Of a stretch of 30,785 nucleotides of DNA, positions 7,902 through 17,200 are shown piece after piece. The stretch's first letter is position 1; every line of letters begins with the position of its first letter. Made by a program: the position numbers and the translations under genes. The notes under the pieces are model-generated. The model saw nothing but the letters and a program-made list of their open reading frames with translations, did not search any database and was not told the DNA's origin. Origin of the DNA: JAZKFT01 sp963845495 (GTDB lineage Bacteria > Bacteroidota > Bacteroidia > Chitinophagales > Chitinophagaceae); contig CAWJTH010000015.1 of NCBI GenBank assembly GCA_963845495.1, positions 1 through 30,785 on the forward strand, given 5' to 3'.

Positions 7902-10103
7902 ATGCAACTTATGAAACGAATATTTTTCTTCGCCGCTTTATTAATATTGGGCTTGTCTTCCTGCAAAAAGTTTTTGGATACAACGCCTACCGATTTTTAT
8001 ACCCCTATCAATTATTACAATTCTGCTGCGGAGCTACAACAGGCATTGCAAGGCTGTTATGGTTTGTTGGCGCACCAAAATATTTGGGGGCAATACCAAA
8101 ATTACTCTTTCAATTCAGCAACCGATGAATTGATAAGCAACCAAAACAACTCCAACGCCGCCTTGCGTGCCGCAACGTTTACGTACGATGCCACCAATTC
8201 TTACATCGCCGCAGGCTGGCAATACCTTTATTTGTGTATCAATAATTGCAACGGCGTTATCGACAACATTAACCGCCCAACAATGGACAGTACCCAACGC
8301 AATGTGATATTGGGCCAAGCCAAATACATTCGGGGCTATTGCTATTTTTTATTAACCATGAACTGGCGCAACGTGCCTTTGGTATTGCACCAACTGGGTT
8401 TGTCAAATGTTAGTGTAGCAGCTTCGCCTGCGGCGGATATTTATGCCCAAATTGAAACTGACATGAAAAGCGCCGAAACGTTGTTGAAAACCCAAACATT
8501 GGCAACCCAAACCTATAACGATGTAGTAACACAAGATGCCGTGCAAGCCATGTTGGCCAGGGTATACATGTATTGGGCTGGTTATCCACTGAACAATACC
8601 GCAAAATACCAAGACGCATTAACGTATTGTACAAAAGTTATCAATTCGGGCAACCATTCGTTAAATCCTGATTATAAACAGATTTTTATAAATCTATGCC
8701 AAGATAAATATGATGTAAAAGAAGACCTTTGGGAAGTTGGTTCTTACGGAACAGCTTCTGGTGGAACAGGCTCTAAATCAAACGACTATGGCAACTTTGT
8801 TGGCATCCAATCAACCTTGGTTACCACAGATACTTCATCTTACGGATCAGCCGATTGGACTTGTGTTACCCAAAAACTGTATGATGCCTATCCATTAAAT
8901 ACGGCCAGCCCTGCTACATTGCAACCATCCTACGATTTAAGAAGAGATTGGAATTGTGCCAATTATAAATTTCTTGCCGCCACCGTTACTACTACAAACC
9001 CGTTGGGCAGACAAAAAGTTACCATTGCCAATCCGTGGTTAATGTGCCCCGGAAAAATACGTAGAGAATATGTGCCTTATGCCGTACGGGTTGGTGCCAA
9101 TTATAATATCAATATCCAATTAATGCGTTATGCAGATGTATTGTTGATGTATGCCGAAGCTTATAACCAAGTAAACAAAGGACCGGGTTCTTTTACCGGC
9201 AATACCAGCGTACCGACCACAGCTTACGACGCAATAAATATGGTTAGAAGAAGAGGCTGGGGCATTTTGTACGGCAACCTAGTTAAAAACATTGCCGTAA
9301 CCGCAGGCGGTTCGGGCTACACAACTGCGGCAACCGTTACTATGACTGGCGGTGGTGGAACTGGCGCTGCAGCCGTACCTATTTTTACAAACGGCACGCT
9401 TACCGGAATGATTATCACAAATGCGGGCACCGGTTATACATCGGGTCCAACAATTACAATTGCCGGCGCTGGCGGCACTGGCGCAACCGCAACCGCAGCC
9501 GTTGGTAATGGAAAAGTTATTACCATCCAAATTGTAAATCGTGGTTCTGGCTATACAAACGGCGTAAATGTAACCATTAGCGGCGGTGGCGGAAGCGGCG
9601 CAACCGGTGTAGCGCAAGTAGTGAATGGTGTTGTTACCAATGTTATTCTTACAAGTCCTGGAACACTAACTACTGCCGGTCCATATTATACTTCTGCCCC
9701 AACCGTAACTATTAGCGGCGGCGGCGGAACAGGCGCAACTGCAACGGCTACTATCACCAACAGCACCGATGCCGATTTGCCTGCCGGGCTTAGCCAAACC
9801 GATTTTCAATCTGCCCTTCGGGATGAAAGGTTGAAAGAACTTTGTTTTGAATTTGTGCGCAAATGGGATTTGATACGCTGGTACGGCGATGGTGCTGGTT
9901 ACGGAAGCAATGGCGCAGGCATAAGTTATCCAACCTATATGAACAATTTTGCCAATTATGCCATTGCAAATGGTACCAACACTACGCCTGGCACTTTCTT
10001 ATCGGCTATTTATCAATCGGTTTTACCAAAACATTTGTTGCAACCCGTTCCTCAATACGAGCTCGGCTTAGACCATGCGTTAACCCAAAACCCAGGCTGG
10101 TAA
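7902..10103 (+). CDS. SusD/RagB-family glycan-binding lipoprotein with a Gly-rich repeat insert
   Basis: The surface lipoprotein lid of the SusC transporter, binding glycan through a TPR-rich helical fold. The signal peptide ends in the lipobox LSSC, with Cys at position 21 counted from the first ATG; a second ATG at 7911 gives the more usual MKRIFFF start. SusD hallmarks are FLDTTPTDFYTP, ELQQALQGCYGLL, GQAKYIRGYCYFLLTMNWRNVPLVL, LARVYMYWAGYP, LMRYADVLLMYAEAYNQ, AINMVRRRGWG and ALRDERLKELCFEFVRKWDLIRWYG. At 733 residues it is well above the usual 480-650. The excess is explained by about 160 residues (463-622) placed between AINMVRRRGWG and DLPAGLS, a point where homologues have only a short linker. 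The flanking SusD fold seems complete, so the protein is probably functional with an added domain. Confidence 0.93.
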   Translation: MQLMKRIFFFAALLILGLSSCKKFLDTTPTDFYTPINYYNSAAELQQALQGCYGLLAHQNIWGQYQNYSFNSATDELISNQNNSNAALRAATFTYDATNSYIAAGWQYLYLCINNCNGVIDNINRPTMDSTQRNVILGQAKYIRGYCYFLLTMNWRNVPLVLHQLGLSNVSVAASPAADIYAQIETDMKSAETLLKTQTLATQTYNDVVTQDAVQAMLARVYMYWAGYPLNNTAKYQDALTYCTKVINSGNHSLNPDYKQIFINLCQDKYDVKEDLWEVGSYGTASGGTGSKSNDYGNFVGIQSTLVTTDTSSYGSADWTCVTQKLYDAYPLNTASPATLQPSYDLRRDWNCANYKFLAATVTTTNPLGRQKVTIANPWLMCPGKIRREYVPYAVRVGANYNINIQLMRYADVLLMYAEAYNQVNKGPGSFTGNTSVPTTAYDAINMVRRRGWGILYGNLVKNIAVTAGGSGYTTAATVTMTGGGGTGAAAVPIFTNGTLTGMIITNAGTGYTSGPTITIAGAGGTGATATAAVGNGKVITIQIVNRGSGYTNGVNVTISGGGGSGATGVAQVVNGVVTNVILTSPGTLTTAGPYYTSAPTVTISGGGGTGATATATITNSTDADLPAGLSQTDFQSALRDERLKELCFEFVRKWDLIRWYGDGAGYGSNGAGISYPTYMNNFANYAIANGTNTTPGTFLSAIYQSVLPKHLLQPVPQYELGLDHALTQNPGW
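9291..9767 (+). repeat. Four 117-bp coding repeats inserted in susD
   Basis: Units at 9291-9407, 9408-9524, 9525-9641 and 9642-9767 encode 39-residue repeats of the pattern GSGYTsaptVTIsGGGGtGAtAtA.vxNGxVt. The first three are exactly 39 residues; the fourth has a 7-residue extension before YYTSAPTVTISGGG. The pattern recalls GSGYTSAP/GGGGTGA repeats in large secreted or fibre-like proteins. They disrupt the SusD domain between two conserved blocks. Function unknown; a beta-structured loop on the cell surface is plausible. Confidence 0.85.
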
Positions 10104-10123
10104 TCACCTTTAAAATCTAAAAA

Positions 10124-11062
10124 ATGAAACGTTTAATAATAGCTTTAGCAGCACTTGTTGGCATTACCGCTTGCAACAAGCACCTTAGTGTGGATACGCC
10201 AAGCATGTCCATCAGCATAAATCCGGCAGGTTCTACCGCTACCACAACCAAAATAGCTGATACGTTTGTGTATAAATTGGGCGATACCACCAAGTTTATA
10301 TTTACGGGAACAACCGGCAACCTAATTGTATATACCGGCGATGCTACGCATAATTACGATTATAAAGATCGGTCATCAGCCCAAGGTAATACCATTTTGT
10401 CTTTTACCAGTGCTGTTGCAAACGCTACACAAACCAATACGTTAAAAGTATTGGCTACCGATAAATTACCAGGCTTAGACAGCACGTCTGTTGTAACTGC
10501 CAATTGGACCGATATTACCAGTCGTGCCACCATCGCCACCAATGCAACGGCTACTGCTTCCGGAAATATTACGTTGAATGATTTATCTAGCAGTGCTAGC
10601 GATTCGTTGTTTGTGGCCTTAAAATATTCAGGCGTTACGGGAACCATCCAACCAACTTGGACTATCACTAACTTTTTGGTAAACAATGTTTTGCCCGATG
10701 TTACCTACAATCTCACATCGCTTACAACCGACGCAACATATTTTACTAAAATCCGCCAAGCACCTTCCACCGCACCTATTTGGGTTGCAAGCACAACCAG
10801 TTTAGTATTTACCGGCGGTGCTGCAACCAATCCAACCAATACCGGCTGGGTAATAACCAAACCACTATATGTTGGTAGGGTTTCGCCAGACGTTAGCATT
10901 CCACTCATCAACATAAATGGCTACACCAACAATGCCAGCGCCACTGGATATTATTATAAATATACAGCGGTTGGTACTTACAAAGTTGTGTTTGTATCGT
11001 TTAATGAAACCGCAAAAGACCAAAAAACGGTTGTCAGCACATTTTACGTACAGGTAATGTAG
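10124..11062 (+). CDS. DUF5017-like surface lipoprotein, candidate glycan-binding protein
   Basis: A 312-residue lipoprotein: signal peptide MKRLIIALAALVGITAC with a lipobox ending at Cys17, followed by Asn-Lys. The mature part starts with TKIADTFVYKLGDTTKFIFTG and NLIVYTGDATHNYDYKDRS, in pieces a good match to how DUF5017 proteins begin (a KLGD.v.F.F.G stretch, then a ..YtGd..h.Y.yk.R motif). The rest is Thr/Ser-rich beta structure ending in TFYVQVM. It follows susD by 20 bases in the same direction, the usual place for SusE/SusF-type surface glycan-binding proteins, so the same role is inferred. The family name is from memory of the motif. It is the last tightly packed gene of the operon start. 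Confidence 0.72.
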   Translation: MKRLIIALAALVGITACNKHLSVDTPSMSISINPAGSTATTTKIADTFVYKLGDTTKFIFTGTTGNLIVYTGDATHNYDYKDRSSAQGNTILSFTSAVANATQTNTLKVLATDKLPGLDSTSVVTANWTDITSRATIATNATATASGNITLNDLSSSASDSLFVALKYSGVTGTIQPTWTITNFLVNNVLPDVTYNLTSLTTDATYFTKIRQAPSTAPIWVASTTSLVFTGGAATNPTNTGWVITKPLYVGRVSPDVSIPLININGYTNNASATGYYYKYTAVGTYKVVFVSFNETAKDQKTVVSTFYVQVM

Positions 11063-11108
11063 TGAATTTTAGAAGCTTGATGATTTTAATTTATCAAGAA
11101 AACCGTGG

Positions 11109-11190
11109 TTGTCAGGCTGAGGCTCTTGAAGCCTTAGCAGGTGCGAACAAGAAGATTGCCAGCTATGGCTTCGACAAGCTCAGCCTGACG
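11109..11190. repeat. Imperfect inverted repeat of a dispersed intergenic type
   Basis: The left arm 11109-11133 (TTGTCAGGCTGAGGCTCTTG and on) mirrors the right arm 11167-11190 (GGCTTCGACAAGCTCAGCCT and on), giving an imperfect stem of about 24 bases with a 33-base loop. The word GTCAGGCTGAGCTTGTCGAA is one I recall as a common dispersed intergenic repeat in Bacteroidota. A 67-codon frame over it (11062-11265) looks like chance. It occupies the 221-base gap between the DUF5017 and GH16 genes. Confidence 0.6.
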
Positions 11191-11283
11191 ATCATAGTCT
11201 GCGTGATAAACGATAAGCATGCTGATTTAACAAACTTATACTACATACTAACAATTCCGACTTAGACCAACCATAATATCAAA

Positions 11284-12090
11284 ATGAACATTACTAGATT
11301 TTTTTTAGCAGCAATATGCTGCGGAATCTTTATTGCCTCAACCGCACAAAATATGTTACCCAATGCAGCAACCATTGGCGGTAGAAAATTAGTTTGGAGC
11401 GATGAATTTAATTATAACGGCCTACCCGACCCTAAAAAGTGGGGTTACGAAGAAGGCTTTGTGCGCAATAAAGAACCACAATTTTATACGACTAAACGAT
11501 TGGAAAATGCCAGGGTTGAAAACGGCAATTTAGTGTTGGAAGCAAGAAAAGAGAATTATAAAGGAGCTGCCTACACATCGGCCAGCATTATTACACTTGG
11601 CAAAGAAAGTTGGAAATATGGGCGTATTGAAGTGCGAGCAAAAGTGCCAAAAGGATTGGGCGTTTGGCCAGCAATATGGATGTTGGGCGAAAACAGGACT
11701 GAAGCGAAATGGCCAAAATGCGGCGAGATCGACATCATGGAGTTTTTAGGAAAAGATTCGTCCAAAGTTTACGGAACAGTGCATTACGCCGACAGTGCCA
11801 ATCAATATCGCCACAAGGGCGAAGGTCCAGTAGTTGGCGCTCCTTACGATGGTTTCCATATTTATGCCATCGATTGGGATAAAAACGGATTTACTTATTA
11901 TTACGATAACCTGAAATATTTTGTTTTTGATTTTAAAAAGGCTGAGTATAATCCGCAGGATATTTTTCAGAAAAAGTTCTATCTGTTGCTGAATCTGGCA
12001 TTGGGCCACCAAGGCGCTTGGGCGGGGCCAGTAGATGACAAAGCATTGCCTGTGGAATATTTGGTTGATTATGTGAGAGTGTATCAATAG
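11284..12090 (+). CDS. Glycoside hydrolase family 16 endo-glycanase (beta-glucanase-like), secreted
   Basis: A retaining endo-hydrolase with a beta-jelly-roll fold. The 268 residues comprise a Sec signal peptide (cleavage probably after STAQ) and a single GH16 domain: LVWSDEFNYNGLPDPKKWGY at the start, GNLVLEARKE, YTSASIITLGKESWKYGRIE, GVWPAIWMLGE, the catalytic motif GEIDIMEF with nucleophile Glu148, Asp150 and acid/base Glu153, then GTVHYAD, FHIYAIDWD and the closing VDYVRVYQ. The sequence style is nearest to laminarinase-type members (beta-1,3 or 1,3/1,4-glucan), but GH16 also holds agarases, carrageenases and keratanases, so the substrate is open. It lies in the PUL between the binding proteins and GH88. 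A GH16 beside PL8 and GH88 is not an obvious pairing. No lipobox. Confidence 0.92.
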   Translation: MNITRFFLAAICCGIFIASTAQNMLPNAATIGGRKLVWSDEFNYNGLPDPKKWGYEEGFVRNKEPQFYTTKRLENARVENGNLVLEARKENYKGAAYTSASIITLGKESWKYGRIEVRAKVPKGLGVWPAIWMLGENRTEAKWPKCGEIDIMEFLGKDSSKVYGTVHYADSANQYRHKGEGPVVGAPYDGFHIYAIDWDKNGFTYYYDNLKYFVFDFKKAEYNPQDIFQKKFYLLLNLALGHQGAWAGPVDDKALPVEYLVDYVRVYQ

Positions 12091-12140
12091 AATATATCGT
12101 TCAGTAGTTACTTGATAGAAGCTAACTAACACAATAAAAA

Positions 12141-12509
12141 CGGTTGGAAGGCTATGATAATCATTCGAAAAACCATAGCCACCGTTTGGAAGATCATGAT
12201 TCACATTTGGAAGACTATGATTGACGTTTGGAAGACTATGATTGACGTTTGGAAGACTATGACGAACGTTTTGAAGACTATGACAAGCGTTTGGAATACT
12301 ATGATTGACGTTTGGAAGACTACGATTAACGTTTGGAAGACTATGATGAACGTTTGGAAGACTAAGACGAACGTTTGGAAGACTAAGACGAACGTTTGGA
12401 AGACTAAGACGAACGTTTGGAATAGTATGACAAGCGTTTGGAAGACCATGATTCATATTTGGAAGAATATGATTGACGTTTGGAAGACTATGATGAATAT
12501 TTGGAAGAC
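12141..12509. repeat. In-phase 21-bp tandem repeat array (minisatellite)
   Basis: Units of 21 bases follow each other without a break in phase. Two degenerate units (12141-12182) are followed by 15 clear units from 12183 to 12497 and a partial one from 12498. The first 11 bases, CGTTTGGAAGA, are nearly constant; the last six or seven vary among a few versions (GATTGA, GACGAA, GATGAA, GACAAG). Units at 12351-12413 are three identical copies, a sign of recent duplication. All frames lack stops over long stretches because 21 is a multiple of three, giving chance frames on both strands. It makes up most of the 524-base gap between GH16 and GH88; 12566-12614 holds only the leader of GH88. Confidence 0.93.
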
Positions 12510-12515
12510 ACCGCT

Positions 12516-12565
12516 CTACAAAGTCTCCGACTTTGTAGCCCTATGTTAAAACGGGTCTCCGACCC
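12516..12565. repeat. Twin hairpins sharing the core GTCTCCGAC (REP-like)
   Basis: CTACAAAGTC (12516-12525) and GACTTTGTAG (12529-12538) form a perfect 10-bp stem with loop TCC. GGGTC (12553-12557) and GACCC (12561-12565) form a second stem with the same TCC loop. Both share GTCTCCGAC. Such paired small palindromes resemble REP elements moved by RAYT-type Y1 transposases; no such transposase is in the window. They begin right where the 21-bp array ends. Confidence 0.65.
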
Positions 12566-12614
12566 ATATTGTACAAGCAGCTGACAACTATAGTGCGCAG
12601 CTAAAACATAAACT

Positions 12615-13868
12615 ATGAAGCGTATAATATTAAGTATCTGTTTTGTGGCAATAATTGCTATCGCTTTTAAAGCGGATAACGACGGGCTTTCTTTCATTAA
12701 GGAAAACTTTACTTATGCTGATAAGCAGTTGACAAATTTATTGCAAGAAACAAAAGCGGATCCAATGGCTTTTCCCCGAACCACTGATAGCGCCGGAAAG
12801 TTGGTGACGACAGATATGTACGACTGGACGCCTGGTTTTTTCCCGGGCTGTTTGTGGTATGATTACGAATTCACCAAAGACCCATCGCTAAAAAAGGCAG
12901 CTACAGAATGGACAGAAAAGTTGGAACCTTTAAAAACTTTCACCCAGCATCACGATCTTGGCTTTATGATGTATTGTAGCTATGGCAATGCGTACCGCAT
13001 CACAGGAAAAAAGCAATACAAAGATATTTTGGTGCAAACAGCAAAGTCGCTAAGTACGCGTTTCGATCCAAAAGTAGGTTGCATCAAATCTTGGAACGGT
13101 TTTAAATCGTGGCACGGAAACACTACTTATAATTACCCGGTTATTATCGACAATATGATTAACCTGGAACTGTTGTTCTTCGCATCCAAGGCAACGGGCA
13201 ATTCGACATTTAAAAATATTGCCGTTTCACATGCCTTAACCACCATGAAAAACCAGGTTCGGCCAGATTATAGTTGCTATCATGTGGTTTGCTACGATTC
13301 CCTAACCGGTAAAGTATTGGCAAGAGAAACTGCACAGGGCTACTCCGATAATTCTACTTGGAGCCGCGGACAAGCTTGGGGTATTTATGGCTTTACAATG
13401 GTTTACAGAGAAACAAAGGACAAACGCTTTTTGGAAACCGCCCGTAAAATGGCTGATTTTTATCTTAACAATAAGAACCTACCAGCCGATAAAGTGGCTT
13501 ACTGGGATTTTAACGCTGGCCAACACGGGTACACGCCGGGCATAAATTCTCATGCAAACGAAGTAAAAACAAAGTTAAGAGATGTATCTGCTGCTGCGGT
13601 TGTTGCTTCGGCGTTGTTTGAGTTAAGTACTTATTTAGGTGCCGACGGAGAAACATATAGAGCCGCCGCTATCAAAATTGTTCACTCGTTAGCCAGCACA
13701 GCATACAAAGCGAAGCTTGGCACAAACGGGGGTTTTTTATTGAAACATTCCGTTGGAAGCTTGGCACATGGTTTTGAAATTGACGTACCATTAATTTATG
13801 CCGACTATTATTTTTTAGAAGCTTTACATCGATATAATAATTTGTTGAATGGCAAAGCGGTGATTTAG
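12615..13868 (+). CDS. Glycoside hydrolase family 88, unsaturated glucuronyl hydrolase
   Basis: Removes the 4,5-unsaturated uronic acid left at the non-reducing end by polysaccharide lyases, through a hydration mechanism. The 417 residues have a signal peptide (MKRIILSICFVAIIAIAF), so the enzyme is probably periplasmic. The (alpha/alpha)6 barrel shows YDWTPGFFPGCLWYDYE, HHDLGFMMYCSYGNAYR with Asp114, TYNYPVIIDNMINLELLFFA with Asp179 (in pieces), QGYSDNSTWSRGQAWGIYGF, YWDFNAG and RDVSAAAVVASALFEL. Asp114 and Asp179 match in context the two catalytic Asp of the Bacillus enzyme (D88 and D149 in that protein). It follows the tandem array and precedes the two PL8 lyases, whose products are its expected substrates. 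Activity on sulfated or unsulfated disaccharides cannot be told. Confidence 0.94.
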   Translation: MKRIILSICFVAIIAIAFKADNDGLSFIKENFTYADKQLTNLLQETKADPMAFPRTTDSAGKLVTTDMYDWTPGFFPGCLWYDYEFTKDPSLKKAATEWTEKLEPLKTFTQHHDLGFMMYCSYGNAYRITGKKQYKDILVQTAKSLSTRFDPKVGCIKSWNGFKSWHGNTTYNYPVIIDNMINLELLFFASKATGNSTFKNIAVSHALTTMKNQVRPDYSCYHVVCYDSLTGKVLARETAQGYSDNSTWSRGQAWGIYGFTMVYRETKDKRFLETARKMADFYLNNKNLPADKVAYWDFNAGQHGYTPGINSHANEVKTKLRDVSAAAVVASALFELSTYLGADGETYRAAAIKIVHSLASTAYKAKLGTNGGFLLKHSVGSLAHGFEIDVPLIYADYYFLEALHRYNNLLNGKAVI

Positions 13869-13965
13869 AAGCTTTGAGCTATAAGCTGTGAGCCATGAGC
13901 CATTGGCAAATTGGTAAGCTTATCGGTAATCAATCTGGCAATCGGCCTTCGAAAGAAAAGTGCAT

Positions 13966-14146
13966 AAAAATTCCTGTTGATGGCCTGTATTTGGAAGAAA
14001 AAGCTGTTTGAGCCCTTCGGGATTTGCACTTTAATGAATGATAAGGCGAGTTCTTTTTCTTCCGGTCATCAACAGGAATTTTTAGCCTTTTCTTTAGAGA
14101 GCCTTGATTTTTTTTGCTTCTTTTTTTCATCAAGGAAAAAAAGAAG
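13966..14146. repeat. Nested inverted-repeat element between GH88 and PL8
   Basis: AAAAATTCCTGTTGATG (13966-13982) is the exact reverse complement of 14067-14083. Inside it GGAAGAAAAA (13993-14002) pairs with TTTTTCTTCC (14054-14063), and the centre has CCCTTCGGG (14013-14021). Next to it CTTCTTTTTTTC (14117-14128) pairs with GAAAAAAAGAAG (14135-14146), framed by CCTTGAT and ATCAAGG. No transposase or credible gene lies inside; the minus-strand frame 13930-14133 is low-complexity Lys/Ser. It fills much of the 377-base gap 13869-14245; the start of that gap holds a low-complexity run of GAGCTATAAGCT-like words. A short non-autonomous mobile element or a structured RNA are both possible. Confidence 0.7.
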
Positions 14147-14245
14147 AAGGTAAAAGAAACGAAGCGGCCACCAACTTTTGCGCATCAAACACTAATAGCA
14201 AAAATCAGTCTTGTAAACAAATCCTCATCTATTTAAAATAACCGT

Positions 14246-17200
14246 ATGAAAATGAAATGTTCAGCTTGGTTTGTTTCAGCCTTTATTTGTATGGCTTTTG
14301 CCAATGTATTTGGCCAAAGTGATTACGCCACTATCATTACCAATGTTACCGCCGGATTAAAAACAGGCGTCAATATCACTTCACTTAACAATACGGTTAC
14401 CACCAATATGGGCACACAAAATGCCGATGGATCCTGGCCCGACCTTTCTTATGTAACAGGCGTAAATGGCGATGTGCCTTATAATACACACTTGACAAGG
14501 TTGTATCAGTTTTCGGAAGCATATACTTTTCCGGGTGGTACGCATTATGGCGATGCGAATTTATACGCCAAACTATCGCTTGCGCTAGAATATTGGAACG
14601 CCAACATCCACGATGCCAACAATTGGTACTACGACCAAATCGGTTACCCGCAATTGTTGGGGCAAACGCTTGTGTTGATGCGGAACGGAGCTTTGGCACT
14701 TTCTGCAACCGACTCTACCAATGCCATGAATTACTTGGCAAGCCGGGAAAACCCATCTGTTGAAACAGGTGCTAACAGGATCGATGAATCGCTACATTGG
14801 TTGTATCGCGGAGCGCTAACAGCCAATGCCAGTGTAGTAAATACGGCTGTAACCCAAGCTGGCACTACATTAAATTTGGTAAGCAGTGGTAGCGAAGGCA
14901 TCAATTACGATTATGCTTTTTTGCAGCACGGCGCAGAATTGATGACACAGACTTATGGGAATGTTTTATTGGGTGATGTGTACGACATGGCCAACTACAT
15001 AAACGGAACCGCTTATAGTTTTACAACTGCCCAAATGCAAACCGCATTTGTATTGTTGCATAATTCTTACACCGGTGCTGCCAGGGGCAAATGGAAAGAT
15101 TTTAGTTTGGATGGAAGAGCCATTTCACGCTCGGGCGATTTGGGCATGAGTGCCAGCATAACCGCACAAGCCATGAAAGTGGATGCCGTCAATTATACGG
15201 CATTGCGTAATGATTCGTTGCGACTTTCAGGCGTGCAGCCAGCTAGTTATAATATTGCAACGCCTTACCATATACATTATTGGACAGCCGATTACACCTT
15301 ACACAACCGGCCAACTTATTCCTTTTCCGTGCGTAGCGTTTCAACCCGCACACTTAGGGATGAAAGCATAAACGGCGAAAACCTGTTGGGTACTTTTTTA
15401 TCAGAAGGTGCGACAGATATTAGGGTTACCGGCAACGAATATTTAAATATTTTTCCCGTGTGGGATTGGAACATGATTCCCGGCGTAACCATGCGAGATT
15501 TTGCAACCACGCCCACCAACAGTTCTGGCGTTGCGGGAAACCAAGCGTATGTAGGCGGTGTAAGCGACAGTACTTACGGTGCATCCGCCAATTATATGAA
15601 TTATAACAGCGTGACCGCTAAAAAAGCTTGGTTCTTTTTTGATGATGAAGTGGTTTGTGTTGGGGCTGGCATTACCAGCACAGCAACTGAAAACGTATCA
15701 ACCTGTGTAAACCAATGCTTATTAAATGGCAGCGTTTCAGTGAGCAGCGGCGGTACTATTTCCACCTTGGCAACGCATACACAAACACCATATACCGGCA
15801 ATTTGCAATGGGCTTTACAAGGTAATGTTGGTTATTTTTTCCCTTCCGGCGGAAATGTTACCATTAGCAACCAAGCACAAACCGGCAGTTGGAGCACCAT
15901 CAATACTACGCAGTCAACAAATACTATTACAACCGATGTTTTTAAAATGTGGTTCGATCATGGTGTTGCGCCAACCAACGACACCTACCAATATATAGTG
16001 GTGCCAAACATAGGCACCACCGCACAAATGACGGCTTATAATCAAAGCAACATCAAGATTATTGTGAATACCGTTTCTACACAAGCTGTAAAACACGACG
16101 GGCTGAATATGTTGGAAGCCATTTTTAGAGCTACCGCAGGCGCAACGGTTACCGATCCAACTTCAGGATTGAAATTAACGGTCGACCAACCTTGCGCCGT
16201 TTTGGTAAAAAATATTGGCACATCAACTGTTACTATTAGTATTGCAGATCCTTCGCAAGCCGCTTCCAGCATTAATGTTGGCATCACATTTCCAGGTGCA
16301 ACAGCCGCAATTACCAAGGGTATCGTAATGCCAGCAGGCAATTACAAAGGTTCGTCTATTACTTTTACCACCAATATCAATGATGTCTCTACTCCTGCCC
16401 CATCTTATATAGCCATTGCCAACGGTAATTGGGCTTCCACTAGCACATGGTCGAGCGGCATTGTGCCTGGCACTAGTTCAAATGTTTCCATCCCAACCGG
16501 TACAACGGTAACTATTGCCGCCGCAGTTACAAGAGATGCCGGAACAACAACCACCGTTAGTGGAACTTTAATTCTTTCCGCAGTGCTAACCGCCAACGGA
16601 GCGGTAGCTGTAAACGGCGGAACGATACAAGTAAACCAAGCGGGGATGGGCAGTACAACTACCAATAGTATACATTTTGTATATGACGATAATGCGAAAT
16701 TGATTGTCAACAACACCTCGGCAGCAACTGTGGGAGATGCCAGTGTTTATTGGGGGAAAACCTACGCTGCCAACGAGGCAACCACTACCGCTCCGCGTAC
16801 GGTAATTATTTCTGGTACTGCATCGTTTGGTGTGTACGGCGCAGGCACAAGAACTGTAGCAAACCTTTTACAAATAACATCCAACGTGCCTTTGGCTACT
16901 ACCACCGGTTCAATAACGGTGACTGGAACGTTTGAAGTTTCTGGTGCTATCACCTTAAATGCCAGCCTTATTTGCAATGGTATTTGCCAGATCGATGCTG
17001 GCGGTTCGATAACCGCTGGCACTTATGCAGCGCCAACTTACGGCAGTTCTTCTATCTTAAAATATAACAGGGGAACCGCTACAACCGTTGGTGCCGAATG
17101 GCTTACCGGCAGTGCAAATCCAGGTTATCCAGCCAATGTAGAAATTGCGAACGGTACGGTTACAAGTGCGGCTACCGCTCGTTCTCTTTCCAAAAACTTT

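Noticed and set aside
9279..9617. Minus-strand frame of 112 codons rich in Cys/Ala/Thr
   Set aside because: Antisense shadow of the Gly-rich repeats in susD.
11062..11265. Small gene of 67 codons after the DUF5017 gene
   Set aside because: It covers an imperfect inverted repeat of intergenic type and has no signal peptide or family likeness.
11746..12456. Minus-strand frame of 236 codons with SLPNVNH repeats
   Set aside because: Also a product of the 21-bp array; its other half is antisense to the well-supported GH16 gene.
12141..12509. CRISPR array
   Set aside because: The units are contiguous 21-bp copies without unique spacers, and no cas genes are nearby.
12154..12549. Frame of 131 codons with WKTMIDV-type heptad repeats over the tandem array
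   Set aside because: It follows from a 21-bp repeat without stops; other frames on both strands are open too, unit differences are mostly non-synonymous, and the frame runs on into the hairpins.
13869..13920. Tandem repeat after GH88 (GAGCTATAAGCTGTGAGCC-like words)
   Set aside because: Only a short, irregular low-complexity run; no clear unit or phase.
13930..14133. Minus-strand frame of 67 codons rich in Lys
   Set aside because: It lies over the nested inverted-repeat element; composition is explained by A/T-rich arms.
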